A stretch of DNA of 64,000 bases from Rhodospirillales bacterium (GCA_028288725.1 JAQGIC010000136.1:1-64000), one strand, 5' to 3'. Positions 9,619-19,470 are shown, counted from the first letter of the stretch. Numbers and translations: made by a program. The notes: a model not told the origin generated them from the letters alone.

Positions 9619-10533
9619 CTAGGCGTCCGCCCATGGCGCGATCGATAGATGTTTTACCAGGAACTCGATCAAGGCGGTGACGCGCGGCGGCCGGAGATCC
9701 CCGGGCGGCGTCACGACATTGAGCGCAATCGGCGGCAGCGACCAATCCTCCATCACCACTTCGAGCCGTCCGGCCGCCAGGTCCTGCCAGATGATGAAAT
9801 CCGGCTGGATCGCCAGGCCGAGGCCGGCCAGAACGGTCGCGGTCAGCGCATCGGCATTGTTCGCCTTCAGCGGTCCCTTCGGCGTCACGACCGCCTCCTC
9901 ACCCGACGAGTGGAGGAAATGCCAGCGGCTCCGGGTCGGCAGATAGGCATAGCCCAGACAGACATGGCGCTCCAATTCGCTCGGATGACTCGGCCGGCCG
10001 TGACGGTCCAGATAGCTCTTGGCGCCGACCAGCCGACGCTGAACCTGACACAGCCGGCGCGCCTTGAGCGTCGAGTCCGCCAGCGCCGCGATGCGCAGCG
10101 CCAGATCGAAGCCGCCGTCAATCAGATCGACCATGGCGTCGCTGAGATGCAGGTCGATCGAGACGTCCGGATAGGCCTCGAAGAAGGCGGGCAGGATGGG
10201 GGCCACATGATCGATGCCAAAGGACATGGGGGCCGCGAACCGGACCAGCCCGCGCGGGGTGGCGGATTGTGCGACGGCATCCAGCTCAGCACTGACGCCG
10301 GCGTTCAGAATCCGCTCGGCATTGACGACGGCGCCGCGCCCCGCCTCGGTGAGCGACAGGCGCCTGGTGGTGCGATGAAACAGCGGCGCCCCGATCCGCT
10401 GCTCCAGCCGGGTGACGGCCTTCGACACCGTCGCCTTCGAGAAGCCGAGTTCCGCGGCGGCACGGCCGAAGGACTGTCGCTCCGCGACCTTCGCGAAAAT
10501 GGCCCAGGCTTCAAAATCCGGCAAACTCGACAT
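9619..10533 (-). CDS. LysR family transcriptional regulator
   Basis: MSSLPDFEAWAIFAKVAERQSFGRAAAELGFSKATVSKAVTRLEQRIGAPLFHRTTRRLSLTEAG HTH; start chosen at 10533 rather than 10551. Confidence 0.93.
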   Translation of the reverse strand: MSSLPDFEAWAIFAKVAERQSFGRAAAELGFSKATVSKAVTRLEQRIGAPLFHRTTRRLSLTEAGRGAVVNAERILNAGVSAELDAVAQSATPRGLVRFAAPMSFGIDHVAPILPAFFEAYPDVSIDLHLSDAMVDLIDGGFDLALRIAALADSTLKARRLCQVQRRLVGAKSYLDRHGRPSHPSELERHVCLGYAYLPTRSRWHFLHSSGEEAVVTPKGPLKANNADALTATVLAGLGLAIQPDFIIWQDLAAGRLEVVMEDWSLPPIALNVVTPPGDLRPPRVTALIEFLVKHLSIAPWADA

Positions 10534-10544
10534 GATCGTTTTCC

Positions 10545-10568
10545 GAAACAAAGAGTTTATATTGTTTC
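10545..10568. promoter_or_regulatory. Putative LysR-type operator: inverted repeat GAAACAA-N10-TTGTTTC
   Basis: Perfect 7-bp arms between the LysR gene and the divergent dioxygenase gene. Confidence 0.55.
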
Positions 10569-10652
10569 TATTTTTGTTGATCCACTCAAGCTCTATTTTT
10601 GCCTGGTGAGATGATCCACGGGGCGAAAGCGAGCCCCAAGCGGAGTTCCATC

Positions 10653-11588
10653 ATGACCAGCACCGGCCTTCACCACGTCACCGCGATCAGCGGACCGGCC
10701 CAGCGCAACCTCGATTTCTACACGCGCGTCCTGGGCCTGCGGCTCGTCAAGAAGACAGTCAATTTCGACGATCCGGGCACCTACCATCTCTATTACGGCG
10801 ACGAGGCCGGCCAGCCCGGCACGGTCCTGACCTTCTTTCCGTGGGATGGGGCCGTGCCCGGCCGCGTCGGCGTCGGCGAGACCCAGCAGACCGCATTCCG
10901 CGTGCCCCGGTCGTCGATCGGCTACTGGACCCAGCGCCTGGTCGCCGCCAACGTCGCCCATGAGGCACCGCAGCCGCGCTTCGGCAACACCGTGCTGGCC
11001 TTCAAGGACCCGGACGGCCTGTCGTTGGCGCTCATCGGCATCGATGGCATCGAAAGCGAGGCCGGTTGGTCGGCCGGCGAGATTCCGGCCCGGCATGCGA
11101 TCCGCGGTTTGCATGGCGTGACCCTGCTGCTGAAGGACGCCGGTCCGACCGCCGCGATCCTGCAGGACGTGTTCGGCTTCACCGAAGTGGCGCGCGAGGG
11201 CAACCTGATCCGGCTCGCCGCGTCCGGCGACGCGTCCCACGGCCGCTTCGTCGACCTTTGGGCCGTGGGCAATTTCATGCGCGGCCATCAGGGCGGCGGC
11301 AGCGTGCACCACATCGCCTTTCGCGCCAGCAATGATGCGGCTCAGGAAGCGATGGCGCGCAAGCTGCGGGATACCCACCGCCTGCCGACGACCGAGCAGA
11401 AGGATCGCAATTATTTCCGCTCCGTCTATTTCCGCGAGCCCGGCGGCGTGCTGTTCGAAATCGCGACCGACGATCCGGGCTTCGCCTATGACGAACCGGT
11501 CGCCTCGCTTGGCCAGGCGCTGAAACTGCCGCCCTTCCTCGAACGGGACCGGGCGCGGATCGAAGCTGTCCTGCCGCACCTCGCCTAA
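10653..11588 (+). CDS. Ring-cleaving dioxygenase, VOC family (MhqO/LinE-like)
   Basis: GLHHVTAISGPAQRNLDFYTRVLGLRLVKKTVNFDDPGTYHLYYGD; GGSVHHIAFRA; VYFREPGGVLFEIATDDPGF. Confidence 0.9.
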   Translation: MTSTGLHHVTAISGPAQRNLDFYTRVLGLRLVKKTVNFDDPGTYHLYYGDEAGQPGTVLTFFPWDGAVPGRVGVGETQQTAFRVPRSSIGYWTQRLVAANVAHEAPQPRFGNTVLAFKDPDGLSLALIGIDGIESEAGWSAGEIPARHAIRGLHGVTLLLKDAGPTAAILQDVFGFTEVAREGNLIRLAASGDASHGRFVDLWAVGNFMRGHQGGGSVHHIAFRASNDAAQEAMARKLRDTHRLPTTEQKDRNYFRSVYFREPGGVLFEIATDDPGFAYDEPVASLGQALKLPPFLERDRARIEAVLPHLA

Positions 11589-11608
11589 CGAACCCGGGAG
11601 AGCCCGCC

Positions 11609-12223
11609 ATGTCGTCGCCTGCCCTGTCGTTCGAGCATCGTTTCAAGCCGGCCACGCGGCCGGGTCTTCGCCCGCTGCTGCTGCTGCACGGCACGGGCGG
11701 TGACGAGACGGACCTTCTGCCTTTGGGCGCGCTCGTCTCGCCCGGTGCTGCGTTGCTGTCGCCGCGCGGGCAGGTGCTGGAGGGCGGTATGCCGCGCTTT
11801 TTCCGCCGTCTGGCCGAAGGCGTGTTCGACGAGGCGGACGTGCATCGCCGCGCCGACGACCTTGCGGGCTTCATCAAGCAGGCGCGCGAGGTCTATGGCA
11901 TCGAGGCGCCGGTCGCGCTCGGTTTTTCCAACGGTGCCAACATTGCGGCGGCCTTGCTGATGCTGCATCCGGGCGTGCTTGCCGGGGCGGCTCTGCTGCG
12001 CCCCATGGTGCCGCTCACCGACCCGCCCGCCTTTCGCCTGGACGGCACACGGGTTCTGCTCCTGTCCGGTTCGCGCGATCCGATCGTACCGGCATCGAAT
12101 GCGGCCCGGTTGGCGGCAATGCTGACCCAGGCCGGTGCCGATTTGCGGCACGAGACGCTGCAGACCGGGCATGGATTGACTCAGGACGATGTCCTGCGGT
12201 CCGGCCTCTGGCTGCGGGACTGA
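11609..12223 (+). CDS. Alpha/beta hydrolase (phospholipase/carboxylesterase, MhqD-like)
   Basis: LLLLHGTGGDETDLLPLG; ALGFSNGANIAAALL nucleophile elbow; GSRDPIVP; TGHGL. Confidence 0.88.
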   Translation: MSSPALSFEHRFKPATRPGLRPLLLLHGTGGDETDLLPLGALVSPGAALLSPRGQVLEGGMPRFFRRLAEGVFDEADVHRRADDLAGFIKQAREVYGIEAPVALGFSNGANIAAALLMLHPGVLAGAALLRPMVPLTDPPAFRLDGTRVLLLSGSRDPIVPASNAARLAAMLTQAGADLRHETLQTGHGLTQDDVLRSGLWLRD

Positions 12224-12227
12224 GGGA

Positions 12228-12245
12228 AATTTACGGGAATTTACG
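12228..12245. promoter_or_regulatory. Tandem direct repeat AATTTACG (10-bp period) upstream of AraC-type gene
   Basis: AATTTACGGG AATTTACGCC read directly. Confidence 0.4.
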
Positions 12246-12302
12246 CCCATTGATTGGCGCGTGACGTCTCCGCGCCGGATCTATCGAGAACGGAGGTGCA
12301 GC

Positions 12303-13286
12303 ATGAGACCCTCAGCCGTCGCCCCTGCCGACCACGCGCCCCAGCCCGGATCGACGCACCCGCGCGTTCCGATCTATCGGGGGGCCTGGGTCACCGCCTG
12401 TCACCAGCGGGAGTGGAACGGGGTCGCAGCCTCGTATCTCGATATCCGGTCGGATGCGGCGTTCGAGGCGGAAATACCGACGAAATTTCCCTGCCTGTTT
12501 TTCACCGTCGAGGCGGTCGGCGGACCGGTTCTGTTGAGGCCCGAGCGGCAGCGGATGTTCCTGCGGCCAGCTGGTCCCTTGAGCGTGGTTCCAAGCGGAA
12601 CCTCGGTTTTGGTTCGGAGCACGGCCCGGCATTTCCGGCAGTTGGTGCTCCAGTTCGAGACCGCGAACCGGTCGATGCGCGATGACGGCATCGACTTGGC
12701 CACGGCGTTTCAGCCCCGGTTCATGTTCGCCAATGCACGCCTGGTGCGACTCTGCCTCCTGCTGGCGGACGAATGCATCAGCCCGGATCCGATGGACCGC
12801 TTGTTCGGCGATAGCTTGATCCTGTCGATGCTGATGGCCCTGTCGCGCGCCGCGACCCAGGACAACCATCCGGCCGGCGGGTTGGCGCCCTGGAAAATGC
12901 GACGGTTGGAATGCTTCGTCGAAGCGCATCTGGGCGACGACCTGTCGCTCGACAATCTGGCGCACCAGGTCGGCGTGTCCCGCTCCCACCTCGGGCGGGT
13001 GTTCAAGCAGACCATCGGGCAATCGCCCTTTGAGTGGGTTCGCTCGAAGCGGATCGAGCGGGCGAAGCAGCTGCTGTCCGAGGGCCGGCTGCCGGTCGCG
13101 GAAATCGCGATCGCCACCGGCTTCGCGGACCAGGCGCATCTGACCCGGGCGTTCGGCCGACTGGTCGGGATGCCGCCGGGCGCTTGGCGGCGGAGGCTGA
13201 GCGGGGCCGACATCGAGGGCGTATTGGGTGCGGAGGTTCAAAACGGAGAACCGGTGACAATCGAAGTTCTCCGCGTCGTCGCATGA
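12303..13286 (+). CDS. AraC family transcriptional regulator
   Basis: C-terminal double HTH: LSLDNLAHQVGVSRSHLGRVFKQTIGQSPFEWVRSKRIERAKQLL...VAEIAIATGFADQAHLTRAFGRLVGMPPGAWRR. Confidence 0.92.
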   Translation: MRPSAVAPADHAPQPGSTHPRVPIYRGAWVTACHQREWNGVAASYLDIRSDAAFEAEIPTKFPCLFFTVEAVGGPVLLRPERQRMFLRPAGPLSVVPSGTSVLVRSTARHFRQLVLQFETANRSMRDDGIDLATAFQPRFMFANARLVRLCLLLADECISPDPMDRLFGDSLILSMLMALSRAATQDNHPAGGLAPWKMRRLECFVEAHLGDDLSLDNLAHQVGVSRSHLGRVFKQTIGQSPFEWVRSKRIERAKQLLSEGRLPVAEIAIATGFADQAHLTRAFGRLVGMPPGAWRRRLSGADIEGVLGAEVQNGEPVTIEVLRVVA

Positions 13287-13332
13287 CTCCTCACGCGCAT
13301 TTTCATCAACACTTGAGCCGAGGAGCAATAAG

Positions 13333-13986
13333 ATGTCAGTCAAGGCGAGCCCCACACCCGGGCGTGGTTTGATCGATCCGAAGAACCACGCGCTCATCAT
13401 GATCGATTTCCAGTCGCAGATGTCGTTCGCGACCAAGTCGATCGACGCGGTTACCTTGCGCAACAACGCGGCCCTGGTCTCGCGCGCCGCGGCCGGCTTC
13501 GGCGTGCCGACCATTCTGACGACCGTTGCCGAAAAGACCTTCTCGGGGCCGATGTACGAGGAAATCACCTCCGCGTTTCCGGGGCAGGCGCTGATCGACC
13601 GGACCTCGATGAACACCTGGGAAGATGCGAATGTCATCGCCAAGGTGAATGAGATCGGCAAGGGACGCGTCGTCCTGGCCGGGCTCTGGACCTCGGTCTG
13701 CATCGTGGGTCCGGCGCTTTCGGCGATCGAACAGGGCTTCGAGGTCTATGTCATCGCCGATACCTGCGGCGACGTGTCGGACGAGGCGCATGACCGCGCG
13801 CTCGACCGCATGGTGCAGGCGGGCGCCCGGCCGATGACCGCGCTGCAATACCTGCTCGAGCTGCAGCGCGATTGGGCGCGGACCGATACCTACGCGATGA
13901 CCACCGGCATCGCGAAGCAGTTCGGCGGCGCCTATGGGCTGGGCATTCTCTACGCGACCGCCATGTTCCACGCCCACGAAGGCTGA
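13333..13986 (+). CDS. Isochorismatase-family cysteine hydrolase (YcaC-like)
   Basis: HALIMIDFQSQMSF; VVLAGLWTSVCIVGPALSAIEQGFEVYVIADTCGDVSDEAHDRALDRMVQAGA. Confidence 0.9.
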   Translation: MSVKASPTPGRGLIDPKNHALIMIDFQSQMSFATKSIDAVTLRNNAALVSRAAAGFGVPTILTTVAEKTFSGPMYEEITSAFPGQALIDRTSMNTWEDANVIAKVNEIGKGRVVLAGLWTSVCIVGPALSAIEQGFEVYVIADTCGDVSDEAHDRALDRMVQAGARPMTALQYLLELQRDWARTDTYAMTTGIAKQFGGAYGLGILYATAMFHAHEG

Positions 13987-13995
13987 TCTCTTGCG

Positions 13996-14034
13996 CGGGA
14001 GCGGGGCGGGCCTTCCGGCACGGTCCCGCTCCCG
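13996..14034. terminator. Intergenic stem-loop (10-bp perfect stem CGGGAGCGGG/CCCGCTCCCG)
   Basis: Read directly between stop at 13986 and start at 14059; long loop and no T-tract, so terminator role uncertain. Confidence 0.35.
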
Positions 14035-14058
14035 ACCGGCACGACCCTGGAGAATCCG

Positions 14059-14331
14059 ATGAAACCCTACCTGCTTTCGCTCGGTGCGGGGCTGCTGGTC
14101 GGCGTGTTCTACAGCCTCGTCAATGTTCGCTCACCGGCACCGCCGGTGATCGCCCTCGTCGGGCTGCTCGGCATTCTGATTGGCGAGCAGTTTCCACCGG
14201 TCATCAAAAGCATCTGGTTGAAGGCGCCGGCGGCGCAGTCCTGGCTCGATCAGGTCAAGCCGCACATGTTCGGGCATCTGCCAAAGGGTCAGCCCCCGGC
14301 TGGATCGCCGCCGCCCGCCGCACAAGGCTGA
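14059..14331 (+). CDS. XapX domain-containing small membrane protein
   Basis: MKPYLLSLGAGLLVGVFYSLVNVRSPAPPVIALVGLLGILIGEQ. Confidence 0.88.
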   Translation: MKPYLLSLGAGLLVGVFYSLVNVRSPAPPVIALVGLLGILIGEQFPPVIKSIWLKAPAAQSWLDQVKPHMFGHLPKGQPPAGSPPPAAQG

Positions 14332-14354
14332 ACCCAACCCGCAGGAGACTTCCC

Positions 14355-16235
14355 ATGACCGAAGCTCAGGTTCCCGATCTCATCCTTCATCGTGGCCTGT
14401 TCACGACGTTGGACCGGGCCAATCCGAATGCCAGCGCCGTCGCGATCACGAACGGCCGCTTCAGCCATGTCGGCCGGGACGAGGAGATCATGCCGCTGGC
14501 CGGACCCTCGACCCGGGTCGTCGACCTGAAGGGGCGCCGCGTGCTGCCCGGCCTGATCGACAATCACCTGCACATCATCCGCGGCGGCCTGAACTTCAAC
14601 ATGGAGCTGCGCTGGGACGGGGTGAAGAGCCTCGCGGTCGCGATGGACATGCTGAAGCGCCAGGTCGCGATCACGCCGCCGCCGCAATGGGTCCGCGTCG
14701 TCGGCGGCTTCACCGAGCATCAGTTCGCCGAAAAGCGCCTGCCGACGATCGAAGAGCTGAACGCGGTCGCCCCCGACACGCCGGTGTTCCTGCTGCATCT
14801 CTATGACCGCGCCTTGCTGAACGGCGCGGCTCTTCGCGCCGTGGGCTACGACAAGAACACGCCGGAGCCGCCGGGCGGCTCGATCCTGCGCGATGCCAAC
14901 GGCAACCCGACCGGCCTGCTGCTGGCCAAGCCGAATGCCGGCATCCTCTATGCGACCCTCGCCAAGGGGCCGAAGCTGCCGTTCGACTATCAGGTCAATT
15001 CGACCCGCCATTTCATGCGCGAGCTGAACCGCCTCGGCGTCACGGGCGCGATCGACGCCGGCGGCGGCTTCCAGAATTATCCCGACGATTACGCCGTGAT
15101 CCAGCAGCTGTCCGACGCGGGCCAGCTCACCATCCGGCTCGCCTACAATCTGTTCACCCAGAAGCCGAAGGGCGAGAAGGACGACTTCCTGAACTGGACC
15201 AAGACGTCCAGGTACAAGCAGGGCACCGACTATTTCCGCCATAACGGCGCCGGCGAGATGCTGGTGTTCTCCGCCGCCGATTTCGAGGATTTCCGCCAGC
15301 CGCGCCCCGACATGGCGCCGGAGATGGAGGGCGAGCTGGAAGAGGTCGTCCGGACCCTGGTCGAGAATCGCTGGCCCTGGCGCATGCATGCGACCTACGA
15401 CGAGACGATATCCCGCGCGCTCGACGTGTTCGAGCGGGTCGACCAGGACATTCCGCTGCAGGGGCTGAACTGGTTCTTCGACCATGCCGAGACGATCTCG
15501 GACCGGTCGATCGACCGGATCGCGGCCTTGGGCGGCGGCATCGCCGTCCAGCATCGCATGGCCTACCAGGGCGAATATTTCGTCGAGCGCTACGGTCCGG
15601 GCGCGGCCGAGGCGACGCCGCCGGTGGCGCGCATGCTGGAGAAGGGCGTCAAGGTCTCGGCCGGCACCGATGCCACCCGCGTCGCCTCCTACAATCCCTG
15701 GGTCTCGCTCGCCTGGCTGATCACCGGCCGCACGGTCGGCGGCCTGCGCATCACGCCGCAGCGCAACTGCCTCGACCGCGAAACGGCGCTCCGGATGTGG
15801 ACCGAGAACGTCACCTGGTTCTCGAACGAGGAGGGCAGGAAGGGCCGGATCGAGGTCGGTCAATTCGCCGATCTCACCGTGCCCGACCGCGATTTCTTCG
15901 CCTGTGCCGAGGACGAGATCGCCGATACCAGCGCGCTCTTGACCCTGGTCGGCGGCAAGATCGTCTGGGGTGCCGGCGACTTCGCCCCGCTCGACGAGAA
16001 CCCGGTGCCGCCGGCCATGCCCGACTGGTCGCCGGTCCGCAGCTTCGGCGGCTATGCCGGCTGGGGCGAGGCGCCGCAGGCCAATCTGCAGCAGAAGGCG
16101 GCCCAGGCCTGCGGCTGCGCCCATAGCTGCGGCGTCCATGGTCATGACCATGCGAGCGCTTGGGGCGGCAAGCTGCCGATCTCGGACCTCAAGGGCTTTT
16201 GGGGCGCGCTCGGCTGCGCCTGCTGGGCGGTCTGA
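14355..16235 (+). CDS. Amidohydrolase family protein (YtcJ-like) with Cys/His-rich C-terminal tail
   Basis: MTEAQVPDLILHRGLFTTLDRANPNASAVAITNGRF; GLIDNHLHIIRGG; GTDATRVASYNPW; tail CGCAHSCGVHGHDHA...GALGCACWAV. Confidence 0.88.
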   Translation: MTEAQVPDLILHRGLFTTLDRANPNASAVAITNGRFSHVGRDEEIMPLAGPSTRVVDLKGRRVLPGLIDNHLHIIRGGLNFNMELRWDGVKSLAVAMDMLKRQVAITPPPQWVRVVGGFTEHQFAEKRLPTIEELNAVAPDTPVFLLHLYDRALLNGAALRAVGYDKNTPEPPGGSILRDANGNPTGLLLAKPNAGILYATLAKGPKLPFDYQVNSTRHFMRELNRLGVTGAIDAGGGFQNYPDDYAVIQQLSDAGQLTIRLAYNLFTQKPKGEKDDFLNWTKTSRYKQGTDYFRHNGAGEMLVFSAADFEDFRQPRPDMAPEMEGELEEVVRTLVENRWPWRMHATYDETISRALDVFERVDQDIPLQGLNWFFDHAETISDRSIDRIAALGGGIAVQHRMAYQGEYFVERYGPGAAEATPPVARMLEKGVKVSAGTDATRVASYNPWVSLAWLITGRTVGGLRITPQRNCLDRETALRMWTENVTWFSNEEGRKGRIEVGQFADLTVPDRDFFACAEDEIADTSALLTLVGGKIVWGAGDFAPLDENPVPPAMPDWSPVRSFGGYAGWGEAPQANLQQKAAQACGCAHSCGVHGHDHASAWGGKLPISDLKGFWGALGCACWAV

Positions 16236-16236
16236 C

Positions 16237-17661
16237 ATGATCGATGTTGCATGCGGGCGCGCTCGAACCTTGCGCGCGATTACGGTTGCCGTCCTGCTGT
16301 CGCTTGCCGCGATCCCGACCGCCGAGGCCCAGACGACGGAGATCCATGTTCCCTACCAGGCCCAGCGCTACGATGACGATTTCAGCTATCTTGCCGATCC
16401 GGCGAAGCGCAGCGATTTCTGGGATCCGATCAAATACGTGCCCCTCGATGAGAGTGGCGACGTCTATGTGAGTTTCGGCGGGGAGGTTCGCGAGCGGCTC
16501 GATCACTTCGACAGCCCGTTGTTCGGCTTGCGCCACCGCAATTCGGAAGACGACCTGCTGCACCGGCTGTTGTTGAGTGCCGACATACATCTGGGCGCGC
16601 AGCTGCGGGCGTTTCTGCAGTTCGGCGATCACCTGGAGGCCGGCAAAGGCAATCTGAGATCGCCCACGGACCTCGATCGGCTCGATGTCCAGCAGGCGTT
16701 CTTCGATTACAGGTCGGTGGCAGGGTCCAAGGATGGCATGACCCTCCGCGTCGGGCGGCAGGAAATTTCCCTTGGGTCCCAGCGCCTGGTTTCCCAGCGC
16801 GAATCGCCGAACGTCCGCCGCAGCTTCGACGGGGTGCGCGCGTTCTACGTCGATGGCGACGCGAGGGTCGATGCCTTCATCACCAAGCCCGTCGTGGACA
16901 AGCCGGGGTTTTTCAACGATCAGCCGGACGAGACCCAGCTGTTCTGGGGGGTCTATGCCGTCCTGCCGGTTGCGTTCGTGCCCGGGCTCCATGCCGATCT
17001 CTATTATCTCGGGCTCGACCGGAAGAACGCCAGTTTCGACGAGGGCGTGGGACACGAGGAGCGCCATTCGCTCGGCACCCGCCTGTGGGGCACCGCACAG
17101 GCTTGGGACTACAATACCGAGTTCGTGCTCCAGGTCGGCAGCTTCGGCCGCCAAGACATCCTCGCCTGGACCGCCGCCTCGGATACCGGCTTTACGCTGC
17201 AAACCCTGCCGATGCGGCCCCGGATCGGGCTGAAGGCGGATATCATCAGCGGCAACGACAACCCGAAAGGCGGCACCCTCGGGACCTTCAATCCGCTGTT
17301 CCCGAAGAACGCCTATTTCACCGAGGCCGATCTCGTCACGCCGACCAATCTGATCGATCTCTATCCGACCGTGACGGCGCATCCGGCAGCGGGCGTCGAT
17401 GTCAACACGGGGGTCGATGTCCTGTGGCGCGAAAGTACGCACGACGCGTTCTATCGCGTGCCGCTGATCCCGCTGGTCCGGAGCCAGCAGAGCAAGGCCC
17501 GCTACATCGGCAGCGAATTCGATCTGGACGCCGGTTGGCAGATCGATCAGCACCTGAAGGTCAGCGGCGCCTACGTCCATTTCTTCGCCGGGCCGACGCT
17601 CACCCAGGCCCATGGCCAAGACGTCGACTATGTCGGCGTCTGGTCCTCCTATAAATTCTGA
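16237..17661 (+). CDS. Alginate export family outer-membrane porin
   Basis: Signal peptide; VSFGGEVRERLDHFDSPLFG..., DLDRLDVQQAFFDY, LRVGRQEISLGSQRLVSQRESPNVRRSFDGVR; ends VWSSYKF. Confidence 0.85.
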   Translation: MIDVACGRARTLRAITVAVLLSLAAIPTAEAQTTEIHVPYQAQRYDDDFSYLADPAKRSDFWDPIKYVPLDESGDVYVSFGGEVRERLDHFDSPLFGLRHRNSEDDLLHRLLLSADIHLGAQLRAFLQFGDHLEAGKGNLRSPTDLDRLDVQQAFFDYRSVAGSKDGMTLRVGRQEISLGSQRLVSQRESPNVRRSFDGVRAFYVDGDARVDAFITKPVVDKPGFFNDQPDETQLFWGVYAVLPVAFVPGLHADLYYLGLDRKNASFDEGVGHEERHSLGTRLWGTAQAWDYNTEFVLQVGSFGRQDILAWTAASDTGFTLQTLPMRPRIGLKADIISGNDNPKGGTLGTFNPLFPKNAYFTEADLVTPTNLIDLYPTVTAHPAAGVDVNTGVDVLWRESTHDAFYRVPLIPLVRSQQSKARYIGSEFDLDAGWQIDQHLKVSGAYVHFFAGPTLTQAHGQDVDYVGVWSSYKF

Positions 17662-17669
17662 GAGGCGCC

Positions 17670-18062
17670 ATGACCGACCTTGGCCTGCTGATTGCTCGCG
17701 TGATGCTGAGCCTCGTCTTTCTCCTGAGCGGCATCGACAAACTGCTGCATTGGCCGGCCGGGCTCGCCGAGATCGAGGCGATGGGGCTGCCGTTTGCGCC
17801 CTGGATGCTCGCGGCCACGGTGATCACTCAAATCGCGGGCGGCCTATCGGTCGCGCTCGGCGCCTTCGCGCGGCTGGGTGCGCTCGCGCTTGCGGGCTTT
17901 ACCGTGGCCGCGACGCTCCTCGCCCACGGCTTCTGGAATGCCACCGGCGCGGAGTGGCAGCATCAATTCACCACGACCATGGAGCATGTCGCGATCGTCG
18001 GCGGGTTTCTGGCCATCATCGTGACCGGCGCGGGCGCCTTCAGCTTCGATCGCCGCTCGTGA
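17670..18062 (+). CDS. DoxX family membrane protein
   Basis: LLIARVMLSLVFLLSGIDKLLHWPAGLAEIEAMGLP. Confidence 0.9.
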   Translation: MTDLGLLIARVMLSLVFLLSGIDKLLHWPAGLAEIEAMGLPFAPWMLAATVITQIAGGLSVALGAFARLGALALAGFTVAATLLAHGFWNATGAEWQHQFTTTMEHVAIVGGFLAIIVTGAGAFSFDRRS

Positions 18063-18742
18063 TGAGGCTCACCTTGCCGCCGCTGCTCAGCCTCAACGCG
18101 GGCTATGTCGATACGGCCGGGTTCCTGGCGCTGCAGGGACTGTTCACGGCGCATGTGACCGGCAATTTCGTGACCATCGGCGCAGCACTCGTCTTCGGGA
18201 CTTCCGGCGTGATCGCGAAGCTCGCGGCCCTGCCGGTATTCTGTCTCTTCGTCGCGCTGACCCGGCTGGCAAGCCGCGGTCTGTCCGGTCGGGAACTGCC
18301 CGCCCTGCGCACGCTGCTCGCGGTCAAACTGCTGCTGCTGATCCTGGGTGCGGCGCTCGCGGTCCATTTCGGTCCCTTCATCGACGGCGACGCCTGGGTG
18401 GCGCTCGCGACCGGGATGGTGCTGGTCTCGGCCATGGCGATCCAGAACGCGGTCCAACGGATCCACCTTGCCGGCGCGCCGCCGACCACCTTGATGACCG
18501 GCAGCACGACGCAGATCATGATCGATGGCGCCGACCTGCTGGCGGGCCTGCCGCCGGACAAGCGGCCGGCGGTCAAGGCGCGGCTGTTGCGGACTGCCAC
18601 CAGCATCGGCGCCTTCGCGCTCGGCTGTGCCGCGGCGGCGCTCGCCTATGCCGCCGTGAATGTCTGGTGCTTCGTCGTGCCGCCGGTGCTGGCCTTGCTG
18701 GCGCTGACGCTCCGGATCGCCGAATACGAGAAGCCGGCGTAA
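18062..18742 (+). CDS. DUF1275 (YoaK) family membrane protein
   Basis: LLSLNAGYVDTAGFLALQGLFTAHVTGNFVTIGAAL; MAIQNAVQRIHLAGAPPTTLMTGSTTQ; start overlaps previous stop. Confidence 0.9.
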   Translation: MRLTLPPLLSLNAGYVDTAGFLALQGLFTAHVTGNFVTIGAALVFGTSGVIAKLAALPVFCLFVALTRLASRGLSGRELPALRTLLAVKLLLLILGAALAVHFGPFIDGDAWVALATGMVLVSAMAIQNAVQRIHLAGAPPTTLMTGSTTQIMIDGADLLAGLPPDKRPAVKARLLRTATSIGAFALGCAAAALAYAAVNVWCFVVPPVLALLALTLRIAEYEKPA

Positions 18743-18828
18743 GGCGGATCACAGGCCTTCGAGCAGGCGCGCCGCCGCGATCCCGCGCCCGGCTCCACAA
18801 CCAGATCGAGCCCGCGCTCCGGTGGCGC

Positions 18829-19470
18829 TCAGCGGCACAGGACCGTCGCGTTCTCACGGACGGTACAATCCTCGCCGTCGCTCGCCGATGGGGACAGCGG
18901 CGATGCGAGTTCCCGCGCGTCCGCCGCGTTCACCAGCGACCATAGACGCTGCTGCAGCCGCTCATGCATATCGGGCTCATTCGTCGGCCGCTGGGTGGGG
19001 GGATCCGGGTGGTCGAGCCGCATCAGATCGGCGATCTGATCGTAGATCCCCTTCAAATCCGCGCTATAGGCCATGCCATTGCCCATGACGACGACGGGCC
19101 GGCCGACGCAGAAGGACAGCGGCTGGTCGGTCGTGTTGACCAGAGCGAGCTGATCCGGCGCGTCGGCGCCCTCGATGCGCAAGAGATGGCGGGCGAGCGC
19201 GGCCTTGAGCGCCATGGTCTTGTCGCCGACCGAAACGGTCGCGTCCCCCAAGGCCGGTGTCTCGCCCAGGATCGTCCCCCGGTGCGGCACCATCCCCGTT
19301 TGGTCCAGGCAATAAGCCGCAACCGCGCCGGTGGCGTGGGCCGCGATCCGATAGCAGCCGGCACCGATCAGCATCCGCTGCATCTGGGCCGCCTGTGCGA
19401 GGGCGGGGAGCAAGCCGGCGAGAACCAGGAGCGCCGTGCCGCAAGCCCGGACCATTCGAAGGGTTCGCAT
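18829..19470 (-). CDS. Hypothetical secreted protein
   Basis: MRTLRMVRACGTALLVLAGLLPALAQA signal peptide; no family recognised. Confidence 0.6.
   Translation of the reverse strand: MRTLRMVRACGTALLVLAGLLPALAQAAQMQRMLIGAGCYRIAAHATGAVAAYCLDQTGMVPHRGTILGETPALGDATVSVGDKTMALKAALARHLLRIEGADAPDQLALVNTTDQPLSFCVGRPVVVMGNGMAYSADLKGIYDQIADLMRLDHPDPPTQRPTNEPDMHERLQQRLWSLVNAADARELASPLSPSASDGEDCTVRENATVLCR

Noticed and set aside
13872-14354. N-terminal extension of the amidohydrolase ORF
   Set aside because: Overlaps the isochorismatase-like and XapX genes in another frame; true start with plausible RBS is at 14355
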